DNA of 64,000 nt, from NCBI RefSeq assembly GCF_000733855.1, contig NZ_JPOJ01000001.1, positions 3,551,001 through 3,615,000 of the forward strand. Reading direction: 5' to 3'. Numbering within the stretch: position 1 is the stretch's first letter; the number at the start of each line of letters is the position of its first letter. Below the pieces are notes generated by a model, which was given only the letters and a program-made list of their open reading frames with translations, searched no databases and was not told where the DNA came from. Source of the DNA: Methylomicrobium agile. Lineage in GTDB: Bacteria > Pseudomonadota > Gammaproteobacteria > Methylococcales > Methylomonadaceae. Both the position numbers and the translations under genes were made by a program. This document shows positions 1-8,075 of the stretch, piece by piece.

Positions 1-92
1 TGCGCGGCTTTGATCATCGCTTCCGAGTCCGCAATGAAACTGCTGAAGCGTTTGGCGGCGGGTTGGCAAGTCTCCTGATCGAGATTTTTCAT
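1..92 (-). CDS. N-terminal fragment, possibly a DUF883 (ElaB/YqjD-like) protein
   Basis: An ATG at 90-92 on the minus strand opens a frame that runs off the left edge without a stop, giving 30 codons beginning MKNLDQETCQ and ending around FIADSEAMIKAA. The stretch resembles the start of the DUF883 helix (ElaB/YqjD/YgaM type, small C-tail-anchored inner-membrane proteins), which typically has a 'DxEaLlkA' pattern. This is recognition from a very short fragment, so the family call is weak. The frame being open to the window edge is what is directly seen. Confidence 0.4.
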   Translation of the reverse strand, partial: MKNLDQETCQPAAKRFSSFIADSEAMIKAA

Positions 93-354
93 CGGCTTTG
101 CTCTAGCTATTAAAAGATGCCGATAAATTACGGGAGCGAGATGTCAGTTACGTGTCGGAAACGTTAACGCTACGTGACGGGCGGATGACACTTCGATGAC
201 AGAAGAAGCGAAAACAAAACAAAGAACTGGATTCGCCCGCTGTTGAAGCCGTTATTTTGGGGGTATCCGGATTAACCGCACGCAAACTTTCGGCAGCCCC
301 GGAAAGCGGGCCGGTTTTGCTCAGAAAATTTTGAAAGGAAAACGTAGGGGCGTG

Positions 355-804
355 TCAATATCGATACTGCTTTTCCTGTGCCTGTTCCTTGCCGATCAAC
401 CCGGCCGCGGCCTGTAACTGTTCAGCGATCAACCCGATCAGATCGTCGGCAGCAAAGATGCCCACGAGAACGCCGCTTTTATCGACGACCGGCAGCCGTC
501 TGACGCCTTTTTGACGCATCGATCGAATCGCGTCGAGCAGGTCGTCGTCCTCCTGCGCCAGCACCAGTTCGCGGCACATCAGATCGCCTACCGTGACCGC
601 ATCGATCGCGAGTTCTTTCGCGATCACTTCGATGACGATATCCCTGTCCGTCACGATCCCGACCGGATAGCGCAAGCCGTTGCGTTCTTCCACTATAATC
701 ACATCGCCGGCATGATATTGACGCATCAGTACGGCGGCATTGAAGATCGTGTCGTCTTTATACGCCACCAGAACTTCGCGATTGCATAAGGTTTTAAGCG
801 TCAT
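355..804 (-). CDS. CBS-domain pair protein
   Basis: A 149-residue protein made almost entirely of two CBS domains, at about residues 10-62 and 73-130. The 'VGIVTDRDIV' and 'RRLPVVDKSGVLVGIFAADD' stretches are the usual strand-helix signatures. Paired CBS domains fold as a Bateman module that binds adenosine nucleotides and reports energy state. There is no attached catalytic or transport domain, so this is a stand-alone cytoplasmic sensor whose partner is unknown. The short C-terminal tail (after residue 130) is helical and charged. It is monocistronic here: the gene on its left is separated by 260 bp and the plus-strand genes on its right are divergent. Confidence 0.85.
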   Translation of the reverse strand: MTLKTLCNREVLVAYKDDTIFNAAVLMRQYHAGDVIIVEERNGLRYPVGIVTDRDIVIEVIAKELAIDAVTVGDLMCRELVLAQEDDDLLDAIRSMRQKGVRRLPVVDKSGVLVGIFAADDLIGLIAEQLQAAAGLIGKEQAQEKQYRY

Positions 805-1145
805 AATGAAAATCCGATTTTGAGTGGGGAACGGTAATAATTGACTCTAAAGGGCGCGTTTGATTCAAAGCCGAAGTTATTTGCCGTTGCGGCAGGACGA
901 ATCGTTTGCGGTATTGCGGCCCGTTTCGCGCTTCAAATGTTTTGGGTGAACTATTCCGAAAGAGCGGATAACTAAAAAATAAGGAAATTTTGAAGCAGGC
1001 GGTCCGGAGGGGGCATCCGCCGGATTTAAAACCCGTGCAGCGGCGCACTGATATTATCCCGCTTCACAAGGGAGAATCACCATTTTGGTGCCGAAGCGCC
1101 GGGCGGTTTGAACGGCTTTGAAATGCTTTCGGTTCGTGAGGTTAA
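805..1145. other. Intergenic stretch without a supported gene
   Basis: Between the divergent CBS gene and the candidate RNA at 1146 I see no ORF with coding character. A possible plus-strand promoter is TTGAAA (1118-1123), an 18-bp spacer and TTAAAT (1142-1147). Its predicted start near 1154 would remove the 5' side of the helix described at 1146-1152, so it is not a comfortable fit. Confidence 0.4.
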
Positions 1146-1227
1146 ATCAAGCCGGTAACCGAAATGGCATGGTTAATGCTTGATATCCTTAGGGTGAAGA
1201 ATGCTTTCTCGGCATTCTTCTGTTTTT
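1146..1227 (+). ncRNA. Candidate structured RNA or leader ending in an intrinsic terminator
   Basis: The strand can fold into a nested hairpin. ATCAAGC (1146-1152) pairs with GCTTGAT (1178-1184), and inside it TAACC (1156-1160) pairs with GGTTA (1171-1175) around a 10-nt loop. A second hairpin with a U tract follows at 1196-1227. No plus-strand gene lies upstream, so a terminator here needs its own transcript. It is either a small RNA of roughly 75-80 nt or an attenuator leader for the small ORF that starts 19 bp later. It matches no RNA family that I recognise, and the folding is by eye only. Confidence 0.4.
1196..1227 (+). terminator. Intrinsic terminator before the small ORF
   Basis: GAAGAATGC (1196-1204) pairs perfectly with GCATTCTTC (1212-1220) across a 7-nt loop and is followed by TGTTTTT. 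This is a 9-bp stem plus U tract in the plus direction. It sits 19 bp upstream of an ATG with a strong ribosome-binding site, the geometry of an attenuator. Confidence 0.6.
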
Positions 1228-1246
1228 AACTACGAAGGAGATTGAG

Positions 1247-1378
1247 ATGGCTGCTTTTGTATTTTTGTGCCTGTTTTTGGTGCTGATGGAAGTGTATCGG
1301 CGTGAACTGGCAACATGTCAGAAAAGCGTATCAATGGCTCGCTGCCGTCCGCTGCGGAAACGCGGCGATCACGGTTGA
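1247..1378 (+). CDS. Small membrane protein candidate, 43 aa
   Basis: ATG at 1247 follows a strong Shine-Dalgarno GAAGGAG (1234-1240) by 6 nt, and the frame ends with TGA at 1376-1378. The product begins MAAFVFLCLFLVLMEVYRRE: about 14 hydrophobic residues forming one short membrane helix, then a basic tail rich in Arg, Lys and Cys. I do not recognise a family. Support comes from the ribosome-binding site, its placement straight after the terminator hairpin, and the hydrophobic-then-basic pattern, with no homology known to me. It could be a leader peptide or a small inner-membrane regulator. It ends 149 bp before glgC and may be unrelated to it. Confidence 0.45.
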   Translation: MAAFVFLCLFLVLMEVYRRELATCQKSVSMARCRPLRKRGDHG

Positions 1379-1388
1379 TTTTTAGTTT

Positions 1389-1452
1389 CGGAAACAGGGC
1401 TGTTTCCGCACCTCCAGCCTCCTTGCCAAGTTTCGCTTGAAGTTTGGTAAGG
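1389..1452 (+). promoter_or_regulatory. Two hairpins in the glgC upstream region
   Basis: CGGAAAC (1389-1395) pairs with GTTTCCG (1402-1408). CCTTGCCAA (1421-1429) pairs with TTGGTAAGG (1444-1452) with one G-U pair. There is no U tract after the second. A weak promoter-like pair, TTGAAT (1470-1475), 16 bp, TATTAG (1492-1497), lies downstream and would start glgC transcription near 1504, outside these hairpins. They would therefore matter only for transcripts reading through from the small ORF. Confidence 0.3.
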
Positions 1453-1527
1453 AGAAAAGTTGGGTGTATTTGAATAAAGCTTACGTGTTCGTATTAGGCA
1501 GGTAGGTTTTGGTTGAAAGGACATTTC

Positions 1528-2745
1528 ATGCTCGACAAGACCCTGTCCATTATTCTGGCCGGCGGCGCCGGTTCCAGACTCCACCCCTTGACCGCCGAAC
1601 GGGCCAAGCCGAGCGTGCCTTTCGGCGGCAAATACCGGATCATCGATTTCACCTTGTCGAACTGTCTGCATTCTGGACTGCGGCGCATTCTGGTGCTGAC
1701 GCAATACAAATCTCATTCCCTGCAAAAGCATCTGCGCGACGGGTGGTCGATTTTCAATCCGGAGGTTTCGGAGTATATCACCCCGGTGCCGCCGCAGATG
1801 CGCACCGGTAATTCCTGGTACGCGGGCACCGCCGATGCGATCATGCAAAACCTGTATCTGCTCGAACGCAGCCATGCCGCTTATGTGCTGGTGCTGTCGG
1901 GGGATCATATTTACCGGATGGATTACGCCGCCCTGCTGCATTTTCACCAGGAGCAGGGCGCGGAACTGACGATTGCCTGCATGCGGGTGCCGCTGGAGGA
2001 AGCCCGCGGTTTCGGCGTCATGTCGGTCGATCCGTCTCAGCGCGTCGTGGAGTTTCGGGAGAAACCCGCCAATCCCCAGGCGCTGCCCGACGATTCGCAA
2101 CATGCGCTGGTTTCGATGGGGATCTATGTATTCGATATGGATTTGCTCTGCCGGGAGTTGAAATTCGATCACGAGCTTGCCGAATCGCGCCATGATTTCG
2201 GCAAGGACATCATTCCGCGCCTGATCGGCCGGCAACGCGTCTTCGCCTACCGTTTCGGCGGCGAGAAGGGGCGGGTGACGCCCGACCGTTACTGGCGCGA
2301 TGTCGGCACGGTCGATTCATATTACACGGCGAATATGGATTTGCTGCTGCCGGTGCCGCCGATCAACCTGTATCAGCGCGATTGGCCGATACGGACCTAT
2401 CCCGGCCAATATCCCCCGGCCAGGATGGCGCCCGGTCACTCGGGCCGCCCCGGTCAATTCGATAATTCGCTGATTTGCGGCGGAGCGGTGATCATGGGCG
2501 GCACGGTCAGGCATTCCATTCTCTCGGCGCAGGTTCGCGTCGATGACGATGCGCGGGTCGAGGATTCGATCCTGTTCAAGGGCGTGCAGGTCGGCGCCGG
2601 CGCGGTGCTGAAGCGCTGCATCATCGACAAGTATGTAAGCGTACCGTCCGGCGAGAAAATCGGCATCGATCCGGTGGCCGATGCGGTGCGTTTCACGGTT
2701 TCGGAAAGCGGGGTGACGGTGGTGCCGAAAGGCTACCGTTTTTGA
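1528..2745 (+). CDS. glgC: Glucose-1-phosphate adenylyltransferase (ADP-glucose pyrophosphorylase)
   Basis: Makes ADP-glucose from glucose-1-phosphate and ATP, the committed step of bacterial glycogen synthesis in the cytoplasm. The N-terminal nucleotidyltransferase signature LAGGAGSRLHPLT is followed by PFGGKYRIIDF, GTADAI, DHIYRMDY, EFREKP and YWRDVGTVDSYY. The C-terminal part (from about residue 300) is the left-handed beta-helix region used in allostery. A TTG start at 1513 is also open, but the ATG at 1528 is preferred because GAAAGGA (1515-1521) sits 6 nt before it. The product is 405 residues, normal for the family. No glgA, glgB or glgP is adjacent, so it is regulated apart from other glycogen genes. 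Confidence 0.97.
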   Translation: MLDKTLSIILAGGAGSRLHPLTAERAKPSVPFGGKYRIIDFTLSNCLHSGLRRILVLTQYKSHSLQKHLRDGWSIFNPEVSEYITPVPPQMRTGNSWYAGTADAIMQNLYLLERSHAAYVLVLSGDHIYRMDYAALLHFHQEQGAELTIACMRVPLEEARGFGVMSVDPSQRVVEFREKPANPQALPDDSQHALVSMGIYVFDMDLLCRELKFDHELAESRHDFGKDIIPRLIGRQRVFAYRFGGEKGRVTPDRYWRDVGTVDSYYTANMDLLLPVPPINLYQRDWPIRTYPGQYPPARMAPGHSGRPGQFDNSLICGGAVIMGGTVRHSILSAQVRVDDDARVEDSILFKGVQVGAGAVLKRCIIDKYVSVPSGEKIGIDPVADAVRFTVSESGVTVVPKGYRF

Positions 2746-2833
2746 CCCGGGACCGGTTCAGGCCGTGGCGGGGAAGGGGAAGGACGGACCGGTATGAAAC
2801 GGTCCATCCGGAACAGGCATTTTTCGTTCTCGG

Positions 2834-3262
2834 CTAACGCGGCAAATTGTAAAGCACGTCGTTCGCTTTATCTTTGGCGTCTTCCTTTTTGATCGCGCCT
2901 TGTTGCGATCTTTCCTGGCTGAACTTGTTGATCATGTCCTCCCAGCTCGAATAGTGCTCATAGCCCTTGAAGCCGGCATTCTTCCGCTGCTGGTAGATCT
3001 CTTGGCCCATATCGATGATTTCCAGCGGGGTTTTGCCGTCGACCGCATTCAAAAATTCGGAATCGGCCTTTTGCGCGTCGCGAATGGTCCAGAAGGAGAC
3101 TTCGAATTCGATGCGCTTCTCGGCCGGCAGCCGTTCCTTCAATACTTTGACGGACTTATACGCGGTCCGGATATTGTGCCCGTTGACTTTGTCGCTTCTG
3201 CCGCAGGCGGACAAAAGGATACAACTCAGAATAAAAATCAGGAATAGGGAAATTTTTTTCAT
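2834..3262 (-). CDS. Hypothetical lipoprotein
   Basis: A 142-residue protein that starts MKKISLFLIFILSC and has a clear lipobox LSAC with the cysteine at residue 20. It should be lipidated and exported, probably to the outer membrane because +2 is Gly rather than Asp. The mature part is charged and helical (for example FWTIRDAQKADSEFLNAVDG) and ends DVLYNLPR. I do not recognise a domain. It converges with glgC and is divergent from the GTPase pair. No function can be assigned. Confidence 0.75.
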   Translation of the reverse strand: MKKISLFLIFILSCILLSACGRSDKVNGHNIRTAYKSVKVLKERLPAEKRIEFEVSFWTIRDAQKADSEFLNAVDGKTPLEIIDMGQEIYQQRKNAGFKGYEHYSSWEDMINKFSQERSQQGAIKKEDAKDKANDVLYNLPR

Positions 3263-3374
3263 TAGGCTGCCTCGATGGAATGACGGATCGGTGTTAAGGG
3301 TATTGGCTTTTTATTGTTTATTAATAACGCCTGATCTTCAAAAAACTCGGTAAAATGATCGGCAATTATAACCC

Positions 3375-5126
3375 ATGCAACCCCTTATGCTGGAATTTAT
3401 CCAATTACTGAAGCAGCGTTACCAGACGATTTTACAGCAGGCTCCTCTCGAATCCGCCAAGGCGGTCTACCGGCAGCGCATCGATCAGCTGCTGCTGGCG
3501 GAAGCTTTTTTACGCAAAGGCGCGCTGATCGATTCCAAGCCGTTGCCGCCGCTGCAGATTGCCGTGGTAGGGCCGACGCAGGCGGGCAAGAGCACGCTGG
3601 TGAACGTGCTGCTTCAGTCCGGCGCCGCCGGAGTGAGCCCCCTGGCGGGCTATACGGTGCATCCGCAAGGCTTTTGCCACCGGGTCGGGCGCGAGGATTG
3701 CAGCGGCTTGCAGCGCTACTTCGGGCGTTTTCAGCAACTGCTGCCCGCGCAATTGAGCAAAGACCGGCACGATTGCTTTGCGCTGTCCGAACCGGGAGCG
3801 CATTCTTCGCTACTGCCCGAATGCGTATTGTGGGATACGCCCGATTTCGACTCGATCGATTCGTCGACCTACCGCGAAGGTGTCATCCGGACCATGGCGC
3901 TGGCCGATGTGATCGTGCTGGTGATCAGCAAGGAAAAATACGCGGACCAGTCGGTCTGGGACATGATGTCCGTCCTGGAAGCCTTACGCCAGCCGACCGT
4001 GATCTGCCTGAACAAGCTCAGCGAGGGCTCGGAAGCGCTGATCGTGCATTCCTTGAAGGAAAAATGGCTGCTGGCCCGCAAGGACGAATTTCCGGAAGTC
4101 GTGCCGCTGTACTATGACAAGCCATCGGGCCTGCCGGTCTGGCCGGAGGCCAAGCCGTCGCTGCTGCCGCGGCTCGCCGCTCGGGTTTCCTACAAGAAGC
4201 ATGCCCGCTACGAGCAGGAATTGCTCCAGTATTACTGGCCGCAATGGCTGGAGCCCGTTGTGCAGGAGCATCAGGCGCTGAGAGATTGGCATCAGTTGCT
4301 CGATCAAACGATCAAACAGGCGCTGGACCATTATCAGCGCGACTATCTGAACCATCCGCATCACTACGAAACCTTTCAGGTCGCGATGGCCGAACTGCTC
4401 GCCCTGCTCGAAATCCCCGGCTTGGCGGGCATATTGGCCGGCACGCGCCGGGCATTGACCTGGCCGGTCAGGCAGTTGATGAAGCTCGGCCGCAAGAAGG
4501 CTTCGCTGACCGGCACCAGCCACGAAGTCGCGCTGCTGCACCAGATCGCCGAGCACGCCTTGCTGCAGATGACCGACAACCTGCGCGACAAGGCCGAGGA
4601 GCATCAGCAGCGCCTGTGGTGGAAGGATATGGGCGCGCTTCTGCGCGGCCGGCGCCAGGAGCTGTTGGCCGGGTTCGACGGCGCGGTCAAACATTACCAC
4701 CAGACTTTCCAGCAGGATGTCGAAAGCGCCGCGCACCGTTTGTACCGCAAACTGCAGGAGCAGCCTTTGCTACTGAACAGCCTGCGCGCGACCCGGGCAA
4801 CGACCGATGCGGCGGTGATCGCGTTGACCTTGCATACCGGCGGGATCGGGGTGCACGATCTGGTGATCGCTCCGTCGATGCTGACGGTGACCTCGCTGCT
4901 GGCCGAAAGCGCGATCGGCAGTTACATGCACAGCGTCGAGGCCGATCTGAAAAAAAACCAGTTGAACCAGGTCAGACAGGTGCTGTTCGTCGAGGCGCTG
5001 CGCGACAAATTGGCGGCTTTGCCGCAGCAATTGTCCGCCCTGGCGCATTTCAACATTACGCCCGAGCAATTACAGGAAGCGGAAAACCATCTGAAGGAAA
5101 AACGTCATGGCTTACGATTACTCTGA
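3375..5126 (+). CDS. Dynamin/Era-like GTPase, first of a tandem pair
   Basis: A 583-residue protein with a G domain: P-loop GPTQAGKS at residues 66-73, a Walker-B/G3-like WDTPDFDSID, and a G4-like CLNKLSEG in which the usual Asp of NKxD is replaced by Ser. After the G domain come long helical segments and an Ala/Thr/Val-rich stretch near residues 470-515 that could associate with membrane. The stop overlaps the start of the next GTPase gene by 20 bp, so the two are co-transcribed and probably translationally coupled. A role in membrane remodelling or ribosome/cell-envelope surveillance is conceivable from the fold, but the function is unknown. No clear ribosome-binding site precedes the ATG. 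An alternative ATG lies four codons downstream. Confidence 0.8.
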   Translation: MQPLMLEFIQLLKQRYQTILQQAPLESAKAVYRQRIDQLLLAEAFLRKGALIDSKPLPPLQIAVVGPTQAGKSTLVNVLLQSGAAGVSPLAGYTVHPQGFCHRVGREDCSGLQRYFGRFQQLLPAQLSKDRHDCFALSEPGAHSSLLPECVLWDTPDFDSIDSSTYREGVIRTMALADVIVLVISKEKYADQSVWDMMSVLEALRQPTVICLNKLSEGSEALIVHSLKEKWLLARKDEFPEVVPLYYDKPSGLPVWPEAKPSLLPRLAARVSYKKHARYEQELLQYYWPQWLEPVVQEHQALRDWHQLLDQTIKQALDHYQRDYLNHPHHYETFQVAMAELLALLEIPGLAGILAGTRRALTWPVRQLMKLGRKKASLTGTSHEVALLHQIAEHALLQMTDNLRDKAEEHQQRLWWKDMGALLRGRRQELLAGFDGAVKHYHQTFQQDVESAAHRLYRKLQEQPLLLNSLRATRATTDAAVIALTLHTGGIGVHDLVIAPSMLTVTSLLAESAIGSYMHSVEADLKKNQLNQVRQVLFVEALRDKLAALPQQLSALAHFNITPEQLQEAENHLKEKRHGLRLL

Positions 5127-6729
5127 TTTGGCGGATCATACCCGCCAGTGGGCCGCACAAGCGGCGGAGGTGGGCTGGATCGATCGGGACATGCCGGAAC
5201 AGGAAAGCCTTCCGCGGACCGGTACGCCGAGCGCCCTGTTCGGCCAAGGGCAGGGCCGGCCGTTGCTGGTGGCGTTCATGGGCGGTACCGGCGTCGGCAA
5301 GAGTTCGCTGTTGAACCGGCTGGCCGGCAAGGCGATTGCCAGAACCGGCATTGAACGGCCGACTTCGCGCGAGGTGACCCTGTATCACCACCGTTCGGTC
5401 GCGCTCCGGCATTTGCCCGAGCATCTGCCGATCGCCAGCGTGAAGACCGCGCCGCACGACGACGAGGCGAAACGGCATATTATCTGGATCGACATGCCCG
5501 ATTTCGACAGCATCGACCAGGCCAACCGGCATCTGGTGCTGGAATGGCTGCCGCATATCGACGTACTGATCTATGTGGTCAGTCCGGAACGCTACCGCGA
5601 CGAGAAGGCCTGGCGGCTGCTGTTGGCGGAAGGGGCGCGGCACGCCTGGCTGTTCGTATTGAATCAATGGGACCGCGGCCAACCGGAACAATTCGAGGAC
5701 TTCAAACGCCAGTTGAGCAAGGCCGGTTTCGTCGACCCGATCGTTTTCAAGACGATCTGCGCGGAAGACGGGCAGGAAGACGAATTCAGCGCCTTGGCAA
5801 AGATGCTCACCGATCTGGCCAACGAGCATACCGTGCAGCAGCTCGAACAGCGCGGGCTTAAGGTCCGCCTCGACGAGCTCCGCTGCGCGCTGGAACAATA
5901 CCGGCAGGCTTTGGCCGGCGATGCGGCATTCAAGGAGCTCTCTCCGCTTTGGCAGCAGCAATGGCAGCGTACCGGGCAGTTGCTGCTGGAAGGCTTCGCC
6001 TGGCCGGTCAGGCAATTGGCCGATTATTATGCGGAACATGCGGTCGGCTTGCTGACCCATCCGGCGACCGGAAAATATCCTTCGACTCAGGCCGATGCGC
6101 TGCTATGGGACGCTTGGGCGAAAGCCCGGTTCGACGATGCCCTCGACGAGTTCGTGCTGCAGGCCGAGCAGCGCGGCATTCCGGCGCAGCCGCTCAAGCG
6201 GCAACTGGCTCCGCTTCGCGAAAAAGCGCCGAAAATCATCGAAACCCAAAGCGAACTGGCGGTGAGACAATCTCTCGCCAATCCCGGCAACACTCTGCAG
6301 CGGACTTTGCTGAGCGGGGCGCGCATCGCCGAAATCCTGCTGCCGCTGGCGGCCCTGAGCTGGGTCGGTTATCAGGTGTTTACCGGTTACGAGTACAGCA
6401 ACGAAACCCATCTGGCGTACCTGGGCGTCGATTTTCTGATTCACAGCAGCCTGGTGGTCGCGATCAGCTGGCTGACGCCCTGGTTCATCGCCAGAAAACT
6501 GAAGCCTTCGCTGCAGGCCAGCGCACTGCGCGGCTTGCAAAAAGGCCTGGCGCAGGCGTTTGCGTCGATCGGTTCCGAAGCCTTGGCGGCGATCGATCGG
6601 ATGAAAGATTTGCATGCCGAACAGCAAAGGCAGGTCGCCGATCTGCTTGGCCACTGCGCCGCACTCGAAAGCCGGCAGCAGACCACGATCGACAGCAGCA
6701 GTCCGCTGCAACGGATGTTGATTCGTTAA
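5107..6729 (+). CDS. GTPase with C-terminal membrane anchor, second of a tandem pair
   Basis: A 540-residue protein with P-loop GGTGVGKS (residues 59-66), G3-like IDMPDFDSID and G4-like LNQWDRGQ, where the canonical Lys of NKxD is Gln. Near residues 405-460 two hydrophobic segments (around EILLPLAALSWVGYQVF and FLIHSSLVVAISWLTPWFI) predict a membrane hairpin, followed by a cytoplasmic helical tail. It shares the unusual DxPDFDSID motif with the protein encoded just upstream, suggesting duplication and a two-component GTPase assembly. The start lies inside the preceding gene (20-bp overlap), preceded by AAGGAAAAACGTC. The function is not known. Confidence 0.8.
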   Translation: MAYDYSDLADHTRQWAAQAAEVGWIDRDMPEQESLPRTGTPSALFGQGQGRPLLVAFMGGTGVGKSSLLNRLAGKAIARTGIERPTSREVTLYHHRSVALRHLPEHLPIASVKTAPHDDEAKRHIIWIDMPDFDSIDQANRHLVLEWLPHIDVLIYVVSPERYRDEKAWRLLLAEGARHAWLFVLNQWDRGQPEQFEDFKRQLSKAGFVDPIVFKTICAEDGQEDEFSALAKMLTDLANEHTVQQLEQRGLKVRLDELRCALEQYRQALAGDAAFKELSPLWQQQWQRTGQLLLEGFAWPVRQLADYYAEHAVGLLTHPATGKYPSTQADALLWDAWAKARFDDALDEFVLQAEQRGIPAQPLKRQLAPLREKAPKIIETQSELAVRQSLANPGNTLQRTLLSGARIAEILLPLAALSWVGYQVFTGYEYSNETHLAYLGVDFLIHSSLVVAISWLTPWFIARKLKPSLQASALRGLQKGLAQAFASIGSEALAAIDRMKDLHAEQQRQVADLLGHCAALESRQQTTIDSSSPLQRMLIR

Positions 6730-6791
6730 GCCGAGATTGATTACGTTCGATTGCTCACCGCTTCGGCGTGAGCGGGCGGGCGAGAATCGGA

Positions 6792-8063
6792 TCAAACGAT
6801 CAACGCGTATGCATACGCGATGGATGCCAAAAACAGAAGAATCAGCCAGACGGCTCCGAAGCGTACCGAAGCGTTGCGCGCGAAGAATATCGCATAGGCG
6901 GCTTTCAAGAGATTGTTGCTGCCGCTGGCCAATACGACCGCGGCAACGATTGCCGATTCGGAAACCTGAAATTTTCCGCTCAACAACGACAGGATGAACG
7001 GATAGATATCCGTCAATCCCACCGCAATCGCCAGGAAATTCAGCCCGGAGCGCCCGAAATGGCTGATCACGTATTGGGTGACGAAGGTAAACACCATGAA
7101 CAGCGCCGCAAACAGAACGGCGGTGGAAAGTTCCAGCGGGTGGCCGACATCGACCGTATCCGCTTCGGAGGGGCATTCGTTTTTATAATGGACCAACGCC
7201 GCCACGGCGATCACCGACAGCACGATGATCGGGAGGAAAGGCAACAGCAGCCGGAGGCCCGCATGCAGGTCGAACAGAAAAATAATCGCCAGCAGGCGCA
7301 GGTACATCATCGTGGTGGCGGTGATCAATGCGGCCGAGACATAGCTTTCGGCTCCCGGCAAATTGCGTGCGCGCCGGCCGATCATGATGGTGGCGACCGT
7401 ACTCGAATACAGCCCGGCCAATACGGCCGTAATCATCAGGCCGCGGCTTTTATAAAAATAACTGTGGATCAGATAGCTGAGATACGAAAAGCCGGAAACG
7501 ATGATCACCGCCAGCCAGACTTTGTAATAAGTGACCGGCAGTGCCGGTGCGATCGGCCGATCCGGCAATAAGGGCAGAATCACGCCGGAAATGATCAGGA
7601 ATTTGGCGAGCGTGACGACTTCGTCGTTCGCGAGCTGATCCGAAAAACGGTGAATGACCGGCTTCGCGCCGAGCATCAGGATCAGCACTACCGCAAACAG
7701 CACCAGGAACCAGTTCGGAAAAGTAATCGCGATCGGACCGATCAGATAGATCAGCAGCCCCAGCAGCGGGCTGAAGATCGAAAAGATGCCTTTCGCGGCC
7801 AAGTGCCAATAATAAATCAGCAGCGCCGCCCCAAACAGTAGAAATCCCATGGCGAACAGCAGCTTGCCGGAATCGAGCGAAAACAGCATAAAGCCCAGAA
7901 TCGCAATCAATACAAAGGTCCGGGTGCTGCCGAAATGAAGCTGGTATTGATTGATTTGATGATAGCGGCGAAATTCGAGCCCGACCACGAACGCAAAGGC
8001 GACCGTCATCCCGAACTGGATCAGGATGGGGGGAATGGTCGCGATCAGGTCGGCGAATTCCAT
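6792..8063 (-). CDS. MgtC/SapB-DUF4010 integral membrane protein
   Basis: A 423-residue polytopic membrane protein with about 12 hydrophobic helices. The N-terminus (IQFGMTVAFAFVVGLEFRRY) matches the MgtC/SapB-type first helix with the conserved GLERE-like turn. The C-terminal half (from about residue 190, with YSSTVATIMIGRRAR and ILASGSNNLLKAAYA-like motifs) is the DUF4010 pattern. MgtC relatives affect magnesium homeostasis and ATP synthase in pathogens, but DUF4010 fusions are not characterised. The gene starts 12 bp after the stop of the LOG-family gene on the same strand, so the two form an operon. Confidence 0.85.
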   Translation of the reverse strand: MEFADLIATIPPILIQFGMTVAFAFVVGLEFRRYHQINQYQLHFGSTRTFVLIAILGFMLFSLDSGKLLFAMGFLLFGAALLIYYWHLAAKGIFSIFSPLLGLLIYLIGPIAITFPNWFLVLFAVVLILMLGAKPVIHRFSDQLANDEVVTLAKFLIISGVILPLLPDRPIAPALPVTYYKVWLAVIIVSGFSYLSYLIHSYFYKSRGLMITAVLAGLYSSTVATIMIGRRARNLPGAESYVSAALITATTMMYLRLLAIIFLFDLHAGLRLLLPFLPIIVLSVIAVAALVHYKNECPSEADTVDVGHPLELSTAVLFAALFMVFTFVTQYVISHFGRSGLNFLAIAVGLTDIYPFILSLLSGKFQVSESAIVAAVVLASGSNNLLKAAYAIFFARNASVRFGAVWLILLFLASIAYAYALIV

Positions 8064-8075
8064 GGGCTTGGCGCT

